Below the pieces are notes generated by a model, which had not been told where the DNA came from, searched no databases, and saw only the letters and a program-made list of their open reading frames with translations. The position numbers and the translations under genes are program-made. 64,000 nucleotides of DNA. It comes from Spirodela intermedia. Lineage: Eukaryota; Streptophyta; Magnoliopsida; Alismatales; Araceae. The stretch is from NCBI GenBank assembly GCA_902729315.2, contig LR746276.1, forward strand, positions 3,764,169 through 3,828,168, written 5' to 3'. Of the stretch, positions 22,865-35,456 are shown piece by piece. The number at the start of each line of letters is the position of its first letter. Position 1 is the stretch's first letter.

Positions 22865-23990
22865 CTCAAGACTGTTGTATAACGAGACCACCATATTTTA
22901 AGATTTAAAGATATCTTCAAATATGTGTGTTTCAGTAGTTATCTAAATATGAAACTAAGGATTTTTATCTTTATCATACTAGCTCAACGTATTTGCATGC
23001 ATTATCCTGTCATGATATGTGCACTTTAAAGATGTGATACATCCGATCTAAAATAGTTCTACATACTTATGCGAAGATTTAAGATAGACTTACACATGCA
23101 TATTTGTTGAAGTACAAACATTTTCTTTTCCTACTAATGGTTTGCACAAAAGTTCAAATATTACTCTTTTCATCTAAATTCTTCAATTAATCCCCTCCAA
23201 ATATAGAAATAGAGATTCGTGCATCTAATCAATCTGCTGCAGGGTTCTATCATCATTTTTAATAAATTAAGACCCAAATGGCCTCTTACTTTTGGTTGTG
23301 ACATCACCCAATTGTGAGTGATAATAGACTCATTTTATTTTTATTGATAGATTTACCTCCTGAATTATTTGAAGTATCTAAATTTAAATCTCAACTATCT
23401 ACAAGGCCATGAAAGATTTTTATCCAAGTCGAATTTGAATGGCAATTGGGGTATTATCTACTCTAGCTGTATATTATATATGTATCTTAGAAATTAAGAT
23501 TGAAGAACTCAGCCACCCTTTGTGTCAATAAACAAACCACTATATACTTTCAAGTGTAGCTTCTAGCGTATCAACAAGCCGTCTTAGCTAGAAGTAAACA
23601 TCAAGTAGTTTAATAAGAGTAAGATCAAACTCTATTTAATTGTGTGCCATGTTTATGTTAGATTTCTATCTTGACATTCAAACTAATTTGAGAGATGGTC
23701 ATGAAATCTCCCTTCTTGATTAAAAATCTTTTTACATTGAAGCACAACAATGAAACATGCTTTATGTGCATGTACGTTTCTGTAGTTTTAATCATAAAGC
23801 AAGCTCATTCATTTAGCAACACGCTGATAATTATTAGTATTTTGAAAAAAAAAACCCTTCAATATAGGTTGATGGCATTATTAAAAGTGAATAATGAAAG
23901 CAGAAAATAGTTTCTCAAAACATTAGCCTGTGCTATAGAACTTCCATGATAAATTTGGTATTTTTTACTTTGAAATAAATTAATCCCGTT
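22865..23990 (+). repeat. Duplicated block, copy 2 (uninterrupted)
   Basis: This is the intact counterpart of 5440-6604 plus 19106-19260, in the same orientation. Matching anchors run in order across more than 1 kb, including GCATTATCCTGTCATG at 22999, TGCTGCAGGGTTCTATCATC at about 23235 and the CTTCAATATAGGTTGATGGC stretch at about 23857. The region corresponding to the retroelement target lies near 23870-23880 and has no insertion. Confidence 0.75.
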
Positions 23991-25070
23991 ATGAGCAAAA
24001 TAATTCATCATCTATATGCCAGAATTGCAGATTACCAACTTAGAACTAACGTTGTGTTGTGTGTATGTATGTTCTTTAGTTAAGATCTTCACTATTCCAA
24101 AGTATATCAAGTATGACTCCAGGGTTCCAACTAATCAATTTCCACTCAAAAACTATTAAAATATTGCTGCCTTTCTTTCTCTATACCAAAATCCCACGAA
24201 TACTTGAATCCTTAACGGGGAAAAGTTGTGGATAATGAGCTACGATATTTGAATCCCTGCGGAGGTGGCAGAGAAAGATTTGTGTAGATAATATCATAGA
24301 TCAATCTACGAGGCTCATTATCATAATACCCTATTTTCCTTATTTTAAGATATTTCGAAAAGCATATGTTACTACCCTAAACTTGAACAAAATATAGCAA
24401 ATACTCTGGCAGAGAAAAATCAAACCCACTCGTTCTGGATCTGTCTTAGATCTAAATCGATGGCAATGTACATGAAAGTGAGTCACCCGACATCATCCAA
24501 GCTAAAATCTATGGTGGAAAGTTGCAACCAATAACATGACACCACAAATCCTGCCCTATGACTCAAATCACTCGTCGACATTCCCCATCAGCAATGGTAG
24601 CCCAACCCCAATTCACACCCACTGCACATAGGTCCCTCCACTTCATCCAACCATTGGGCATGCTCCAAAGACAGGATGGGGATAAAAAAGTTGACCGAAG
24701 GGAGACTAAGTACAAGAAAACCTCTAGAATTGGCAGTAGCTTTCTCCTTTGGGAAGAATCTTCAGCTTCCCTTCCCTCTTCTACCCTGTTAACACCGCCC
24801 TGGAATGCCCGATCTCCTCCCAAGGGGAGGAGATCGGCTAGTCGGCCCCTGCAGGGTTGGCATCGTAGCAGTAGACGCTGCCATTAGATGGCAGCAATCG
24901 CCAAATAAAGGCTTACAGAGCTCTCGTGGCGGCGGGCATGGGGATGGGCACTAGCCGAAATGGGGAAAGCCACGCTACAGACGCCCATGGCAGGAAGAAT
25001 AAGGACCAGACGTGAGGGGAGGAAGAAGAAGAGGAAGAGGGCAGCAAATGGTGACGGTTTTGATGGGCCT
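23991..25070 (-). other. 3' flank and probable 3' UTR of AP2
   Basis: This is the sequence downstream of the AP2 stop codon. GC content falls from the gene-like 24.55-25.07 kb part to AT-rich sequence beyond about 24.5 kb, so the 3' UTR probably lies in the former. Short open frames on both strands here show no domain. Confidence 0.5.
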
Positions 25071-28019
25071 TCATGAGAGGGTGGTGGTGCCCATCCTTCT
25101 GCACCCAATTGTCTGTGGTGAGAATCCTGATGATGCTGCGGCGGCGGTGGCGGCGAAGAACTGGGGTGCAGCGACGGTAGCGGCAGCAGCTGCCGGAGAC
25201 CAGCTGCTTCCGCTCCTCCCCCAGATCGGCTGTCTCTCCGGCTGTTGGCCCTGCGGCTGTTGCTGCCACCCGCCGCCGTGTACCGGGAGGTGCCCCCCTC
25301 CTCCGGCGGCCCTCCCTCCACCGGTGGCGCTCTCCAGAAGCTGTCCAATTCCGTGCACCAAGAGAGAGCGAGAGAAAGAGAGGGAGAGGTGAGAGAAGTA
25401 AGAAAATATCCATCTCCGAATCAGAGCCTTGAAGAGACTGTGATCACCGACCTGCTGGTACCCAGGAAGGTACTGCTGTGGAGCGGACTGGCGGAGAACA
25501 ACCGGAGCCTCTCTATTCCTAAGCTGGAAGAACTGATTGGAGGAGTGGCTGAACAGCTGCATCGGCTCCCCCCCGACATCCCTCCGGACAAAGTGACCGC
25601 CGCTGCCACCGCCATTCTCCGGCAGCTTCAGCACACAAAAATTATCATAGTGAAGCAAGATAGATCGCCACCATCTGAAACAGACGCAACAAGCATGATC
25701 CAGTATGGGGTTCCTTCCTGGGCATACATACCTTCCCCCTTATGCTTCTACTCCCAGCCCTCCAGTCCCCGTCGAAGGGCGGCGGCGCCCCCGCCAGTTG
25801 ATCCACCGCCCCGGCGGAGCTTTCCTCCATCGTATCAAAGTTGCTCCTTTTCGACCCAGAAATCCCCAGACTCAGGTCGAGGTTGTGCTCGGCGCCGGCG
25901 GCTGGGAAACACCACCCGCAGCCGCCAATTTAGATGCCGGAATCTGAAGCGGAAGTCAACTGCAAGTATCAGCGGGGCTACGAAGGACGCACCTGCGGCC
26001 TTGAGCTCGTTCTCGTAGATGCTCGGATCGAAGTTGGTGACCGCATCCCTCCCGTTGCACTTGATCGCGGCGATGTCGTAAGCCCTGCAGATAATTGACA
26101 GCGAAGCTCGGATCATCCTAGCGTAGACTGAGAATCCCGTCGCAGGGAGATTCAGCGGCGGAAGTACCTGGCAGCTTCTATCTCTGAGTCGAACAGACCC
26201 AAGTAGACGTACCTGCGAATGGAGGATCGAAAACCCCAAGAAGAGATCAGATCGGAAGGCCCCAACAGAGTTTTCCGTAATCAGTAATGAACAGCCGGCG
26301 ATGATGATGATGATAGAGCTTACTTCTTCCCCAGAAAGTGCCCCATTCGGGCCTCCCACCTCCCACATTTGTGGAGAGTGACCCCCCGGAACTTGGAGCT
26401 CCCCCGGGGGAACCCCGTGCTCTGGCGGCGGAGCACGTGGACGAACTCCTCCTTGGTAAGATTCCTCATCTGCCACCGGGAGATGGATAGCAAAATCAAG
26501 CCCCTACGGTAAGATCGAGGATGAGGATGGATGGCAATGGGTCGCTAGGGTCTCCTCTGTTCTTCCCAACCTGCTTCAAATCCTCGTCGTAGTCCTCCAG
26601 GTTGAAGTTGATATCTGCGTCCACCCCCCGAAACTTGATGGCGGCTCGGTCGTATGCCCTGAGAGATGAACAAGTCGGGTTCAGTCATCGGGCGATTCGA
26701 ATCTCTTGGCGACAAGAGAGCAGCGGAATTTCAAGGATCTTAGGGTTACCGGGCGGCGGCGAGGGCGGTGTCGAATCCACCTGCGGCAGCCATGGAGGAA
26801 CAAGACCACGATTCAATCGCCGGCTAAATAACAGACGGAAAACGCGGCAAGCTCATCTCTGATCGAACTAAATCTGAGAGTGGAAAATTTCATACCTAGG
26901 TAGACCTGCTTCCCGCAGTCCCTACATCAAAGAGAAAGAGCCTAGTGATTGCAGTGATTCTTCAGGAAATTTCGGAGCGGAAATAGAAATATGTTCGACG
27001 AATCAGGCAGGGCGAGGCGAAGAAAAACAGAGGGTGGAGTTGAAGAGCACAGGATCCTGTGAAAAATATGTTGAAGCTGGGGCTGGGGAAAATGAATTGC
27101 TCTGGTGGGTCTGCAGGAATCGGACCAAAGCTGAGACCTTCCCGCTAAATTTCCCAGAGATTGCCCGCAAAATGGGGAAGATGAAGAACTCGGATGGGTT
27201 TGCAGTGGCTAGATAGAAGCCCTTCGCTTCATAGTAAAATATGACGAATTCGGGGAGTTTCTGGTCCAGAGCACAGGTGGGTACGCCGAGATCAAACCAA
27301 CGCCGACGGCAAGTTTCTAAATTTTGCTCATATTAGGGTGGTGGAGCTGAGGAACACTGAAGAAATTCCAGATATCGGACCAAAGCCGAGCGCTTCCAGA
27401 CGACTTTTGACGAAATTGGAGCAAGGAAGTGAGGAGGAACAAGGATTGGACCAAAGAGGGGAAGGGGAGGAGGATCGAATCTGAGAACTTCCCATCAAAA
27501 CTCTGCTAATATTGAGGAAGAAAGGGGAAGAACAGAAGGATACTGGATAAGAACTGAGTGAGAACAGGAGAGAAGCAGGCGGACTTACCATATGTGGGAT
27601 TCCCACCGGCCTGTTCGCCGGTAGAAGGTGACCCCGCGGTACTGCGAGCTCCTAGACCGCGGTCCCCGTCGGCTCTTCTTGATCGGTTGCGAGACCTCCG
27701 CCGCCAGAGACCCCACCGCCACCGTCGCCGTCGCCCCCGCCGCGGCCGGTTTCTGGGAGAAATTTACCCCCACCCAATGTGCACGGGGAAGGGCCACGTC
27801 GGCGGCGGCGGCCCGGTCTCCGCCGCCGCCTTCCTCGCTGCGGTCGCCAGCCATGGGGAAGAACTGGCGGGTCACCGGCGCCGCCCGTCCACCCTCCCAG
27901 AGGACTCCGGCGCCGTCGCTGGTGCCGTCGCTTTCGGCCTCCTCCATCGCCGCCGCCGCTGCTGCCACCGCCGCCGCTCGATCCGGTGCGTGGTTGAGAT
28001 CCCACATCTCTCTCTCCAT
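25071..28019 (-). CDS. AP2: APETALA2-type transcription factor (euAP2), ten exons
   Basis: Exons (descending): 28019-27589, 26921-26896, 26780-26750, 26658-26571, 26469-26324, 26212-26168, 26084-25993, 25901-25732, 25625-25452, 25340-25071; about 490 residues. All phases agree. The first seven exons are secure, exon 8 is good, and the limits of 9 and 10 are less certain. The protein starts [12 protein letters not shown] with an EAR-type DLNxxP motif, has a basic stretch [17 protein letters not shown], then AP2 domains from about residues 126 and 219, then NLDLSLG, a second EAR motif. The pattern [15 protein letters not shown] plus a C-terminal AAASSGF is diagnostic of the euAP2 clade, which specifies floral organs and delays flowering as nuclear repressors. 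The AAASSGF codons form the miR172 site. An in-frame ATG at 28148 would add 43 residues; 28007 is another possible start. Confidence 0.93.
25121..25141 (-). promoter_or_regulatory. miR172 target site in AP2 mRNA
   Basis: On the minus strand the site reads GCAGCATCATCAGGATTCT (25139-25121) and encodes AASSGF in the AP2 frame. It pairs with miR172 (AGAATCTTGATGATGCTGCAT as I recall, written as DNA) along its length, with one G:U pair and mismatches only at the last two positions. Sites of this sequence in the last exon are a hallmark of euAP2 genes and act by cleavage and translational repression. Confidence 0.95.
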
Positions 28020-28338
28020 GGCGGCTCCCCCCTCTTCCCCTTCCCCTCCTTTCTCTCTCTCACTCTTCTCTTCTCTTCTCTCTTCTGCTCTGATCTTCTT
28101 CTCCGATGCGTACGGCCGGAGGGACCCACTTATTACCGCCGCCGGCACAGGCGCTGCCGGGGGCCGAACCCCCGCCTGCCGCCGCCGCCCCCCGCCATGA
28201 CAGCCGCCGTCCCGTCGGAGGGAGAAGATCCTCGGCGAAGTTATCAGGTAGCTGTTGTCGTATATTAAAAAAAACTAAGGCCTTTCCTCCTCTTCTTCTA
28301 CGCCCCCCTCCTCCCAAAACCTAGTAACTTGAAAAGGT

Positions 28339-28340
<2 letters not shown>

Positions 28341-28372
<32 letters not shown>
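28341..28372. repeat. (GA)16 microsatellite near AP2 5' end
   Basis: A perfect dinucleotide run about 320 bp upstream of the AP2 start codon; on the AP2 strand it reads (TC)16. CT-rich tracts are common in plant 5' leaders, so it may be transcribed. Confidence 0.95.
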
Positions 28373-28377
<5 letters not shown>

Positions 28378-29612
28378 GCAGAGAAACAGCGACAGAACTG
28401 CCTCCCAGCCCCCACCGAGCTCTTCCCCACCTTCCGCTCTTCACGGCCCCTCCGTTCTTGCTGTCTCCCAACTTCTCCCGCTGCTCCTGTGCGTCCTGTC
28501 CTATGGTTAGAGAGGAAGGGGGGGGTGTCCTGAAACTTATTAAAAAGGGGAAAAAAAATTAAGAGAGAGGCTTGGAGTAAGGAGAGAGGGAGAGAGAGAG
28601 ATGGGCAAAAGAAGAACGAATACATTAATACACTATCTTTCAAAAGAGCACTTCTCTCTCTCTCTACTGCGTCAGGAGAGAGAAAAGCATGCATTAGACG
28701 TTGATTAGACTGGAGTGCCAAAAGTGTGGGCTACAGATTTAAAACCCACCCTCCACCTTCCCCAAAAATGGAGGGTCTGATCTCGGATGCTCGAAAGGGA
28801 GGGGGCTTCTGTTCAGAAAAGTCTCCCATCAGAGCCCCCAATTGGGTCCAAACCCTAGCCTCCTTCACTCCCCCCCGTTCATTCATTCATTCATTCACTC
28901 ACTCACGCACACTGCCCCCTCTTCCTCTCTCTCTCTCTAGATGCCTATATATAAAAGGAGCATACGGGTTCTTTCCCTACACTTGCTTTCTCTCTCTAGC
29001 ACAGAGATGATGTTGGGGACAGATGGGAAAGGTAGGATGGGAAGGGAGAAAAGAATGGCGGTGGCGGGCGGCGTCCCCCCGCCCACTTTCTCTCACTTCT
29101 CTCCGTCCCACGTTAACCAAATCGAAAAGCTCCACCACTCATCTCTTCTCTCTCTACCCTCTCCTCACCGCACGAGAAGCAGGGTGCCGGGCTGGCGCCG
29201 GCCGGCAGTCTTGGAATCATCAACTCTCTCCCTCTCTGCTCTCTTGTTCCTTCAGGTCCCCCACTCTCTCTCTCTCTCTCTTCCGCTCTCTCTCTCTCTC
29301 TCATCCCCATGTGGGGGAGAAAGGGAGAGTACGTCCTGGGCCTTCTCACGGCCTCCTCTCACCTCCGGTGGGTCTCCGGCGGGTGTCCGGCCATTATTGG
29401 GCGCCACCCCCGCCGGCGGACGGTCCCTTCCGGTCGCCAATTGTGTGCCTTTCCCCATTGCGGGAGCGTGCCAAACGGTCCTCATCAGGAGACGTAGGCC
29501 ATGAATTCGCGGGAAAATGACCCGGCAAACATGCTATTGCCCGCCGTGCAGGCAACCTCCTTCCTCGGTACACCAAACTTTATTGCCCCCCCCCTCCCCG
29601 CCTCTCTGTCTC

Positions 29613-29638
29613 CTCTCTCTCTCTCTCTCTCTCTCTCT
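29613..29638. repeat. (CT)13 microsatellite
   Basis: A perfect CT run directly preceding the duplicated segment that begins AAGATACGTAATGTATGCA. Confidence 0.95.
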
Positions 29639-29865
29639 TAAAGATACGTAATGTATGCACGTATCACAGCTACGGGTAGGTATGGTAGTATTCTTCTGCG
29701 TACAAAGAAGGTTAATTGCGGAGAGTTTGGTCCTGGAGGAGGCATATCCAGAACTAGTCGTTCTTCTCTCTCTCTCTCTCTAAGATACGTAATGTATGCA
29801 TACAAAGAAGGTTAATAGCGGGGAATTTTGGGTCTGAAGGCAGCATACCCAGAACTATCTGGTCG
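29625..29865. repeat. Direct duplication with CT tract
   Basis: A CT run followed by AAGATACGTAATGTATGCA, then TACAAAGAAGGTTAAT and CCAGAACTA, occurs at about 29625-29755 and again at about 29767-29857. The second copy lacks about 40 bp between the first two motifs. Confidence 0.85.
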
Positions 29866-30678
29866 TGTTTTTCATTCCCTTAGTTGCAGGGGGTCTAGTA
29901 TTTGAAATGCCACATGAACGCATACGAGTGCATCACTCTGTTTGTATAGGTTCGGAGGGCATTATTTTGGATGGCAACCATGGCTGATGATGGGGATTGG
30001 TACCATTGAAAATAATCATTTCGACAAGGGGTGGGGTCTAGAGATAGAAAGAGGTATGAATGAATAAGCGGATAGAAGAGAGAGAGAGATGTAAGCGGTG
30101 ATATATCTAAGACGTTTCCTTCTAACACAGCAGGAAAGGAGGAACTGTAGCTTCAGAGACGAGGAGAGGGAAAGATAAGGAGATGTCCGTGAGAGAGAGA
30201 GAGAGAGAGAGAGAAACGTGTATTTCAGTAATGAAGAAAGATAGAACAGAACCCCAGATGTAGTTCAACATTTATTTTGTTTGAAGAAGATTTACGCGTT
30301 TCCATAGTGAAACGAATATAGTAAGCATCTCTCCCTCTCTCTCTCTCTCTCTCAAGCGAGAGGAGAGGACTTTGAGGAACTAACTACCCAATTGAAAAGG
30401 ACGTCGCAGAACAAATCGGGCATCTCTCTCTCTCTCTCGCTATCATGCTAATGGTTATTGCACCGTTTAATCACGGACAACAATAAAATAATAAATACGT
30501 GAGGGGAAAGGTACAGTCCGTGAGAGAGAGCTACCGTTGATTTGAGAACAGGGGTAGGTGCCCATTGCATTCCATTCCTGATGTTCAGAACGAGAGGGCA
30601 TTAGTGAGAGAAAAAACGTTTCAACTTTAGACGCAACGTTGAGAAACCAAACATTTCGTTCCAGCGAGAAATGGGGAG

Positions 30679-30680
<2 letters not shown>

Positions 30681-30715
<35 letters not shown>

Positions 30716-30734
30716 ACACACACACACACACACA
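30681..30734. repeat. Compound (GA)16(CA)11 microsatellite
   Basis: A GA run at 30681-30712 passes directly into a CA run at 30713-30734. Confidence 0.95.
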
Positions 30735-33700
30735 AACCTTTTCTAGAGAAAATGTAGTCAAAGAACATTGCTCTTTATTTTAGAGAAAGAGAGAGACATT
30801 GTGACATGAGACGGGTTGGCTCAGCGCTCACTCATCACGAGGGACGGGGAACAAACACAGCTCACCTTCTCTCAGATGGAGAAGAGAAGAGACGCCTCGC
30901 GCCAAGCTGAAACGAAAGCGAGATTTCAACCACGTAAAGCCAAAGAGAAACCCCCCCATTTTACGCGGATCTTCATGGTCCCAAACCCATACATCTCGAT
31001 CCCATTTCGATCATGACGACGATTTTCTACGTGTAGTCATGACATGATTTCATAGTGATCCTGGTGATCGCTATCGTGATGATAAAATCTCCTAGGAAGA
31101 CCGTACGATGCATGACGATGGTTTGGCATTGTCATTTGGCTTTGTAACTCTTTCTTCATATCTGGCATTCAAAACATTTTTGCGTGACTTCAACATTAAA
31201 ATCCCTCATATAGGCGAATCCGCAATCATCATTCTGATTTCTAGTATCTTTACCCATTTGACCATTTCCTTGTTAGCCACCACTTTGAGTTTCTAAAATC
31301 ATGAATAATAAATACCATCAGTGAAACCGCTTGTGGGCTATCGCAAGTAGCAATAGATAATCCTTCTTGGAGGAAGATTTAACATGGTAATTTACCCACT
31401 ATGTAATCAACAACATAAAGTAAACATCGTTCGTTAGTAAACATCGTTCATTGCCTTATTTTCACCTTATGTGGTATGTTTTCGATAGGATTAAGCTGAA
31501 AAATATAATCATTTTTTAAAATTATGATTCAAAAGCCACCTTCAATTATGATCTTCCCTCAAAATCAGGTGATTAATAATATGAGTGTTCATCATCTCTT
31601 TCTAAAAATTGATTTCCTTAGGCTCAAAATTACTTTATTTGTAGTGATCCACCAGTTAAAATTGATTTCAGGTAAGAATATGTTTAGTTAATTTGCTGAT
31701 CTATAGAGTTACATATGCCTTACATAAAGTTGCTAGCAATGACGTGACCGATACAAGTTTGCATTTTTAATTAGGATATTTTAAAAGTGAAATCTTAAAA
31801 AAATACGTAATTAGAAAAATAAAATATCTTTGGATAATAAATATACGAGGAGAAATTTAGTAATGTACGTTGGTTTTACTGAAGATAATATAATGAGCCA
31901 ATGGCATTGCTAAATCCTTTTTTCTTGAAATAAATTGTCACGGTGTAGATGTGAAACATTGACGTGACAATTATCACAAGTACAAAATATGAAAAATTCC
32001 AAAAACAGAAATTTTAAATATGGTATTCGATTACATACTATCTTGTTCAACCACATACGATAAGCCAATGTAAGAAGAGTCAAAGATCATGGTGCTCTTC
32101 AAAATTGACGGCTTAATTTTCTATATTCTAGAATAAGTATTTTATTTTTATTCATTAAAAGACGTGCTCCAGCATGTGTCGCATGCGTTTGCTAAACACC
32201 TATTAACCTACTCACAGAAAAATCATTACCGGCTGTTTACTTGATGGAATGAAAATAAATTTTCAAGTTTTTCAAGTTTAATGAAGGCTAGGTGGCGACA
32301 AAGTTGCTTACAAATAGCCGATGATAGGAGTAATACAACTAGATGATACGATTTTCTCTAATACATATGCCAGAGAAACCTCAGTATGGATATTTCTTGC
32401 GGTTATTCTCGGATGCGATCATCGTAACCTATAATTGCAGGAAGATATGAGATGCAATTCACACATGCTTATTCTCGGATGCGATCAACGTCAATTTGTC
32501 ATTTCAGTCAAACATTTCATAATTGTTTTGGCACAAATCAATTGAATGATACCCTCCTCCGTCTATATGCTGTGTCGGGCTCCATTCTCCTTCCATTTCG
32601 CTCATGTTCTGGAGTTTTTGACTACTTGGTTAGATCACAGTCGATTCAATTCACATGAACTTCTTTCCCTCAACTTCCTCATCCTCAGATAAGTTTTCTG
32701 CCACACACATGTTCCTCGCATTTGGTTTTAGCTCTTTCTATTTGCATCCTGACGTCGCATTATAAAGTAAAAGGTGGGAGACAAAGAGAAAGGTAGCAGG
32801 TATTTGGGTCCCCTAGTAGCTTTACTCTGAAACTCTGTAAAACATCGAATAATTTTGGTTGTTCCATCAAAATAACCTTTAGAGAGCTCTAGACTGATGG
32901 ATAGCACGTATGATTTAATAAATACGATGGCGACCATCATCAGTGTAATGACGTCTCATATTTACGAAAACTTGGAACCAGCAACGCTGACGATGAAATT
33001 TCAGCAATGAAGGAGCCAGCAATGCTGTACGTGACCGAAAGTCGGGTTTTTTTGATTGATTAAGCTCAAGCCTACAAGCCGGTGTGATATTAAGTGCGAA
33101 ATAAGCAGGCGAATGTCAAGAAAGGCAACGGAAGACCATTGCGCAATGAGCCTAACAAGAAGGATTAACGGCAACTGGCCGAGAAAAGATCCTGAAAGAA
33201 GCATACGTTAAGAAATACGTACGTCAGTCTCATAAATTACAAAAGTGGAGGAAGAAGAAGAAAACCTATATAGGATGGATGCAGCGAACGATTAAGTTGG
33301 TGTATATTGATGTCGTCTTCGATCATGTTAAACTTATAAAAGAGGGTATTGATGTCTTATGAGTGATATTGTCTCGCATTTTCATCTTCAAATATGGGAT
33401 ATTGCTCCCTCTTCTTCGTCAGCTCTCCGTCGCAAAACCAACCTTGGTATGTAAGCTTACTTGTTTTGCTTAGGCCATGCTTGTTGAGATAGCGAGGATT
33501 AGCTCTTGCGGATTGCCTTGTAGAATATAAAATTCAGGCTAAGTCGTGGTCATAGGAACGTTTATGCAATCGACGTTACGAAACAGGATGTGATGCAAAA
33601 ATATGTGTAATAGCGAGAGAGAGAGAGAGAGAGAGAGGGTGGGGGTGGGGGAGGCAGAGAGAGGGGGAGAGGCAGAAAGAGGGAGAGAGAGAGGAGGGTG

Positions 33701-34302
33701 GGCGGACGGAGACAGAAAGAGATAGAGAGAGACTGTTTGGTCTGCCATTAGTGTACACCAGTTCTCAAAAACAGATGAAGATACCTTGTGTTTTTCTTGT
33801 ATTTGTCCATGTCCATACAAGAAAGAGGAGAGCGAAACAGCTTTTCCCTGCAGAACATTCGATTATAGCACGTGCTTTGGGCTTTTGCAAGAAGCTCAAA
33901 CGAGATTATGGTAAAATCACCTCGGATAAATGAGGATATTTAGAGCATGGTCACGTCGATTTTCTTTCCCATTTTTCTGTTTCACCCCCTCTCTAAATCA
34001 GCGGTTAGATTCTCCTCTTGAATTGCAATGCCCAGAATGCACAGAAGAGGGGTACTCTCAGCCATAAATGGTAGATCCAGGGGGAAAGCTCAATGCAGCG
34101 CCCATGTGACGACTGACATGGTAAACAGGGGCTTGAACAGCAAGCAGCCATGTCTTCTCTCTCTGTCTCTGTCTCTCTCGCTCTCTGTGATTCTCGGCAA
34201 GGGAAAGGGTCAGAACAGGGGGACCCTAGATAAAAACACGAACAAGGCCACCGGAGGTTTTATGGTTCAACTAGACAGATGCTTTACCGTGCCAGCGCCA
34301 TG

Positions 34303-34329
34303 CTCTCTCTCTCTCTCTCTCTCTCTCTC
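34303..34329. repeat. (CT)13 microsatellite
   Basis: A near-perfect CT run in a GC-rich stretch of the AP2 upstream region. Confidence 0.95.
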
Positions 34330-35189
34330 AGAGTCAGGTCTGGTGTGACTGAGCTTGTCTGTGCTTGGTACCCACGCATGTGTATTATCGAACCCACCGA
34401 ACAGAAGAGGGGGAGAAGACGTCGAGGAGTCCGACTCAATTGTGATGGATGACTTCCCAGCGGGCAGGCTCCTCTCCCTTCCTTCCTTTCTCCTTTCCGC
34501 CTTCTCGCCTCCTTCCCTTCCCTTTTCCATGCAAAGCCATGCCCTCCGGTCTCCCCTCTTTCCCTCGGCGAGCAGTCCCCCAGGGCCTCCTCTATCTCTT
34601 CTCGCTTAGTGATTCTGGGCAGGGGACAGACCAGCCAGCAGGCGTCTCTTCCGCCGCTTTCCCCTGGCTTTTCCGAGGACATGACCGCACACCTCCAAAG
34701 CAAAGGCCTCAAACCCTCCACACCTCACTGTCGACGATTCTTCCCTCCTTGGCATCATCGCCATCCAGCTGTTGCCCCCCCAGCTTTCTCTCTCTAAACC
34801 CCAAGATGTGGCAAGTTGGCAAACGTCGCTTTGAGAATCTTTCTCACGGCGAAACCCTAAGCAGAGATCGATCCGAAAGGGAAGAGGAAGATGGGGAGCA
34901 CAGCGGAAGTTCATGTGACTTCATCTTAGGAAATCTAGAGATCCTCCTTCAACAGCAGAGGGATGAGAGACTGTGGATCAATTCTAAGATAATAATAATA
35001 ATCTGCATGCCATGGGTGATGGGCCTCCGTCGAGTTCGGACCAGGCAGAGGGAAAACGTCAGACGGTTGTGATACACGGTACTCGACAGCACAGAGGCAA
35101 GGAAACAGATGACCAGTGACCCCCGCTATTCGTCATCCGCAGTCCGGCTAACCCAGAGCCCTTCCTCTGGAAGACAATATTGACGTAGA

Positions 35190-35193
<4 letters not shown>

Positions 35194-35254
<61 letters not shown>
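35194..35254. repeat. (GA)30 microsatellite
   Basis: A 61-bp perfect GA run, one of the longest in the window. Confidence 0.95.
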
Positions 35255-35260
<6 letters not shown>

Positions 35261-35361
35261 AGATTGAGTGGTATGGAACTGAGCCCTAGAAGAACGCGTC
35301 ATAAAGAAGACTATGCTTCAACATAAACGAATATACATCATGTGTATGTAAAATATATATC

Positions 35362-35408
35362 GATAGATAGATAGATAGATAGATAGATACGGAGAAACAG
35401 AGAGGGAG

Positions 35409-35453
<45 letters not shown>
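35362..35453. repeat. (GATA)7 plus (AG)20 microsatellites
   Basis: Seven perfect GATA units at 35362-35389 are followed by a 40-bp AG run at 35414-35453. Confidence 0.95.

Positions 35454-35456
<3 letters not shown>

Noticed and set aside
24884-25413. Two long frames overlapping the AP2 3' end
   Set aside because: They are shadows of the last exon in other frames; only the frame ending at 25071 encodes AAASSGF at the miR172 site.
25835-26476. A 213-codon frame with half an AP2 domain
   Set aside because: It is a read-through of AP2 exons 5-7 with their introns; splice signals and phase give a better model.
28338-28721. Frames rich in Arg-Glu, Ser-Leu or Gly-Arg around the microsatellites (28.3, 33.6, 35.3, 37.0 and 38.4 kb)
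   Set aside because: The sequences are translations of GA/CT repeats and have no conserved domain.
34449-35072. A 207-codon plus-strand frame in the AP2 upstream region
   Set aside because: It is low complexity, overlaps antisense frames, and has no domain or credible splice or promoter context.
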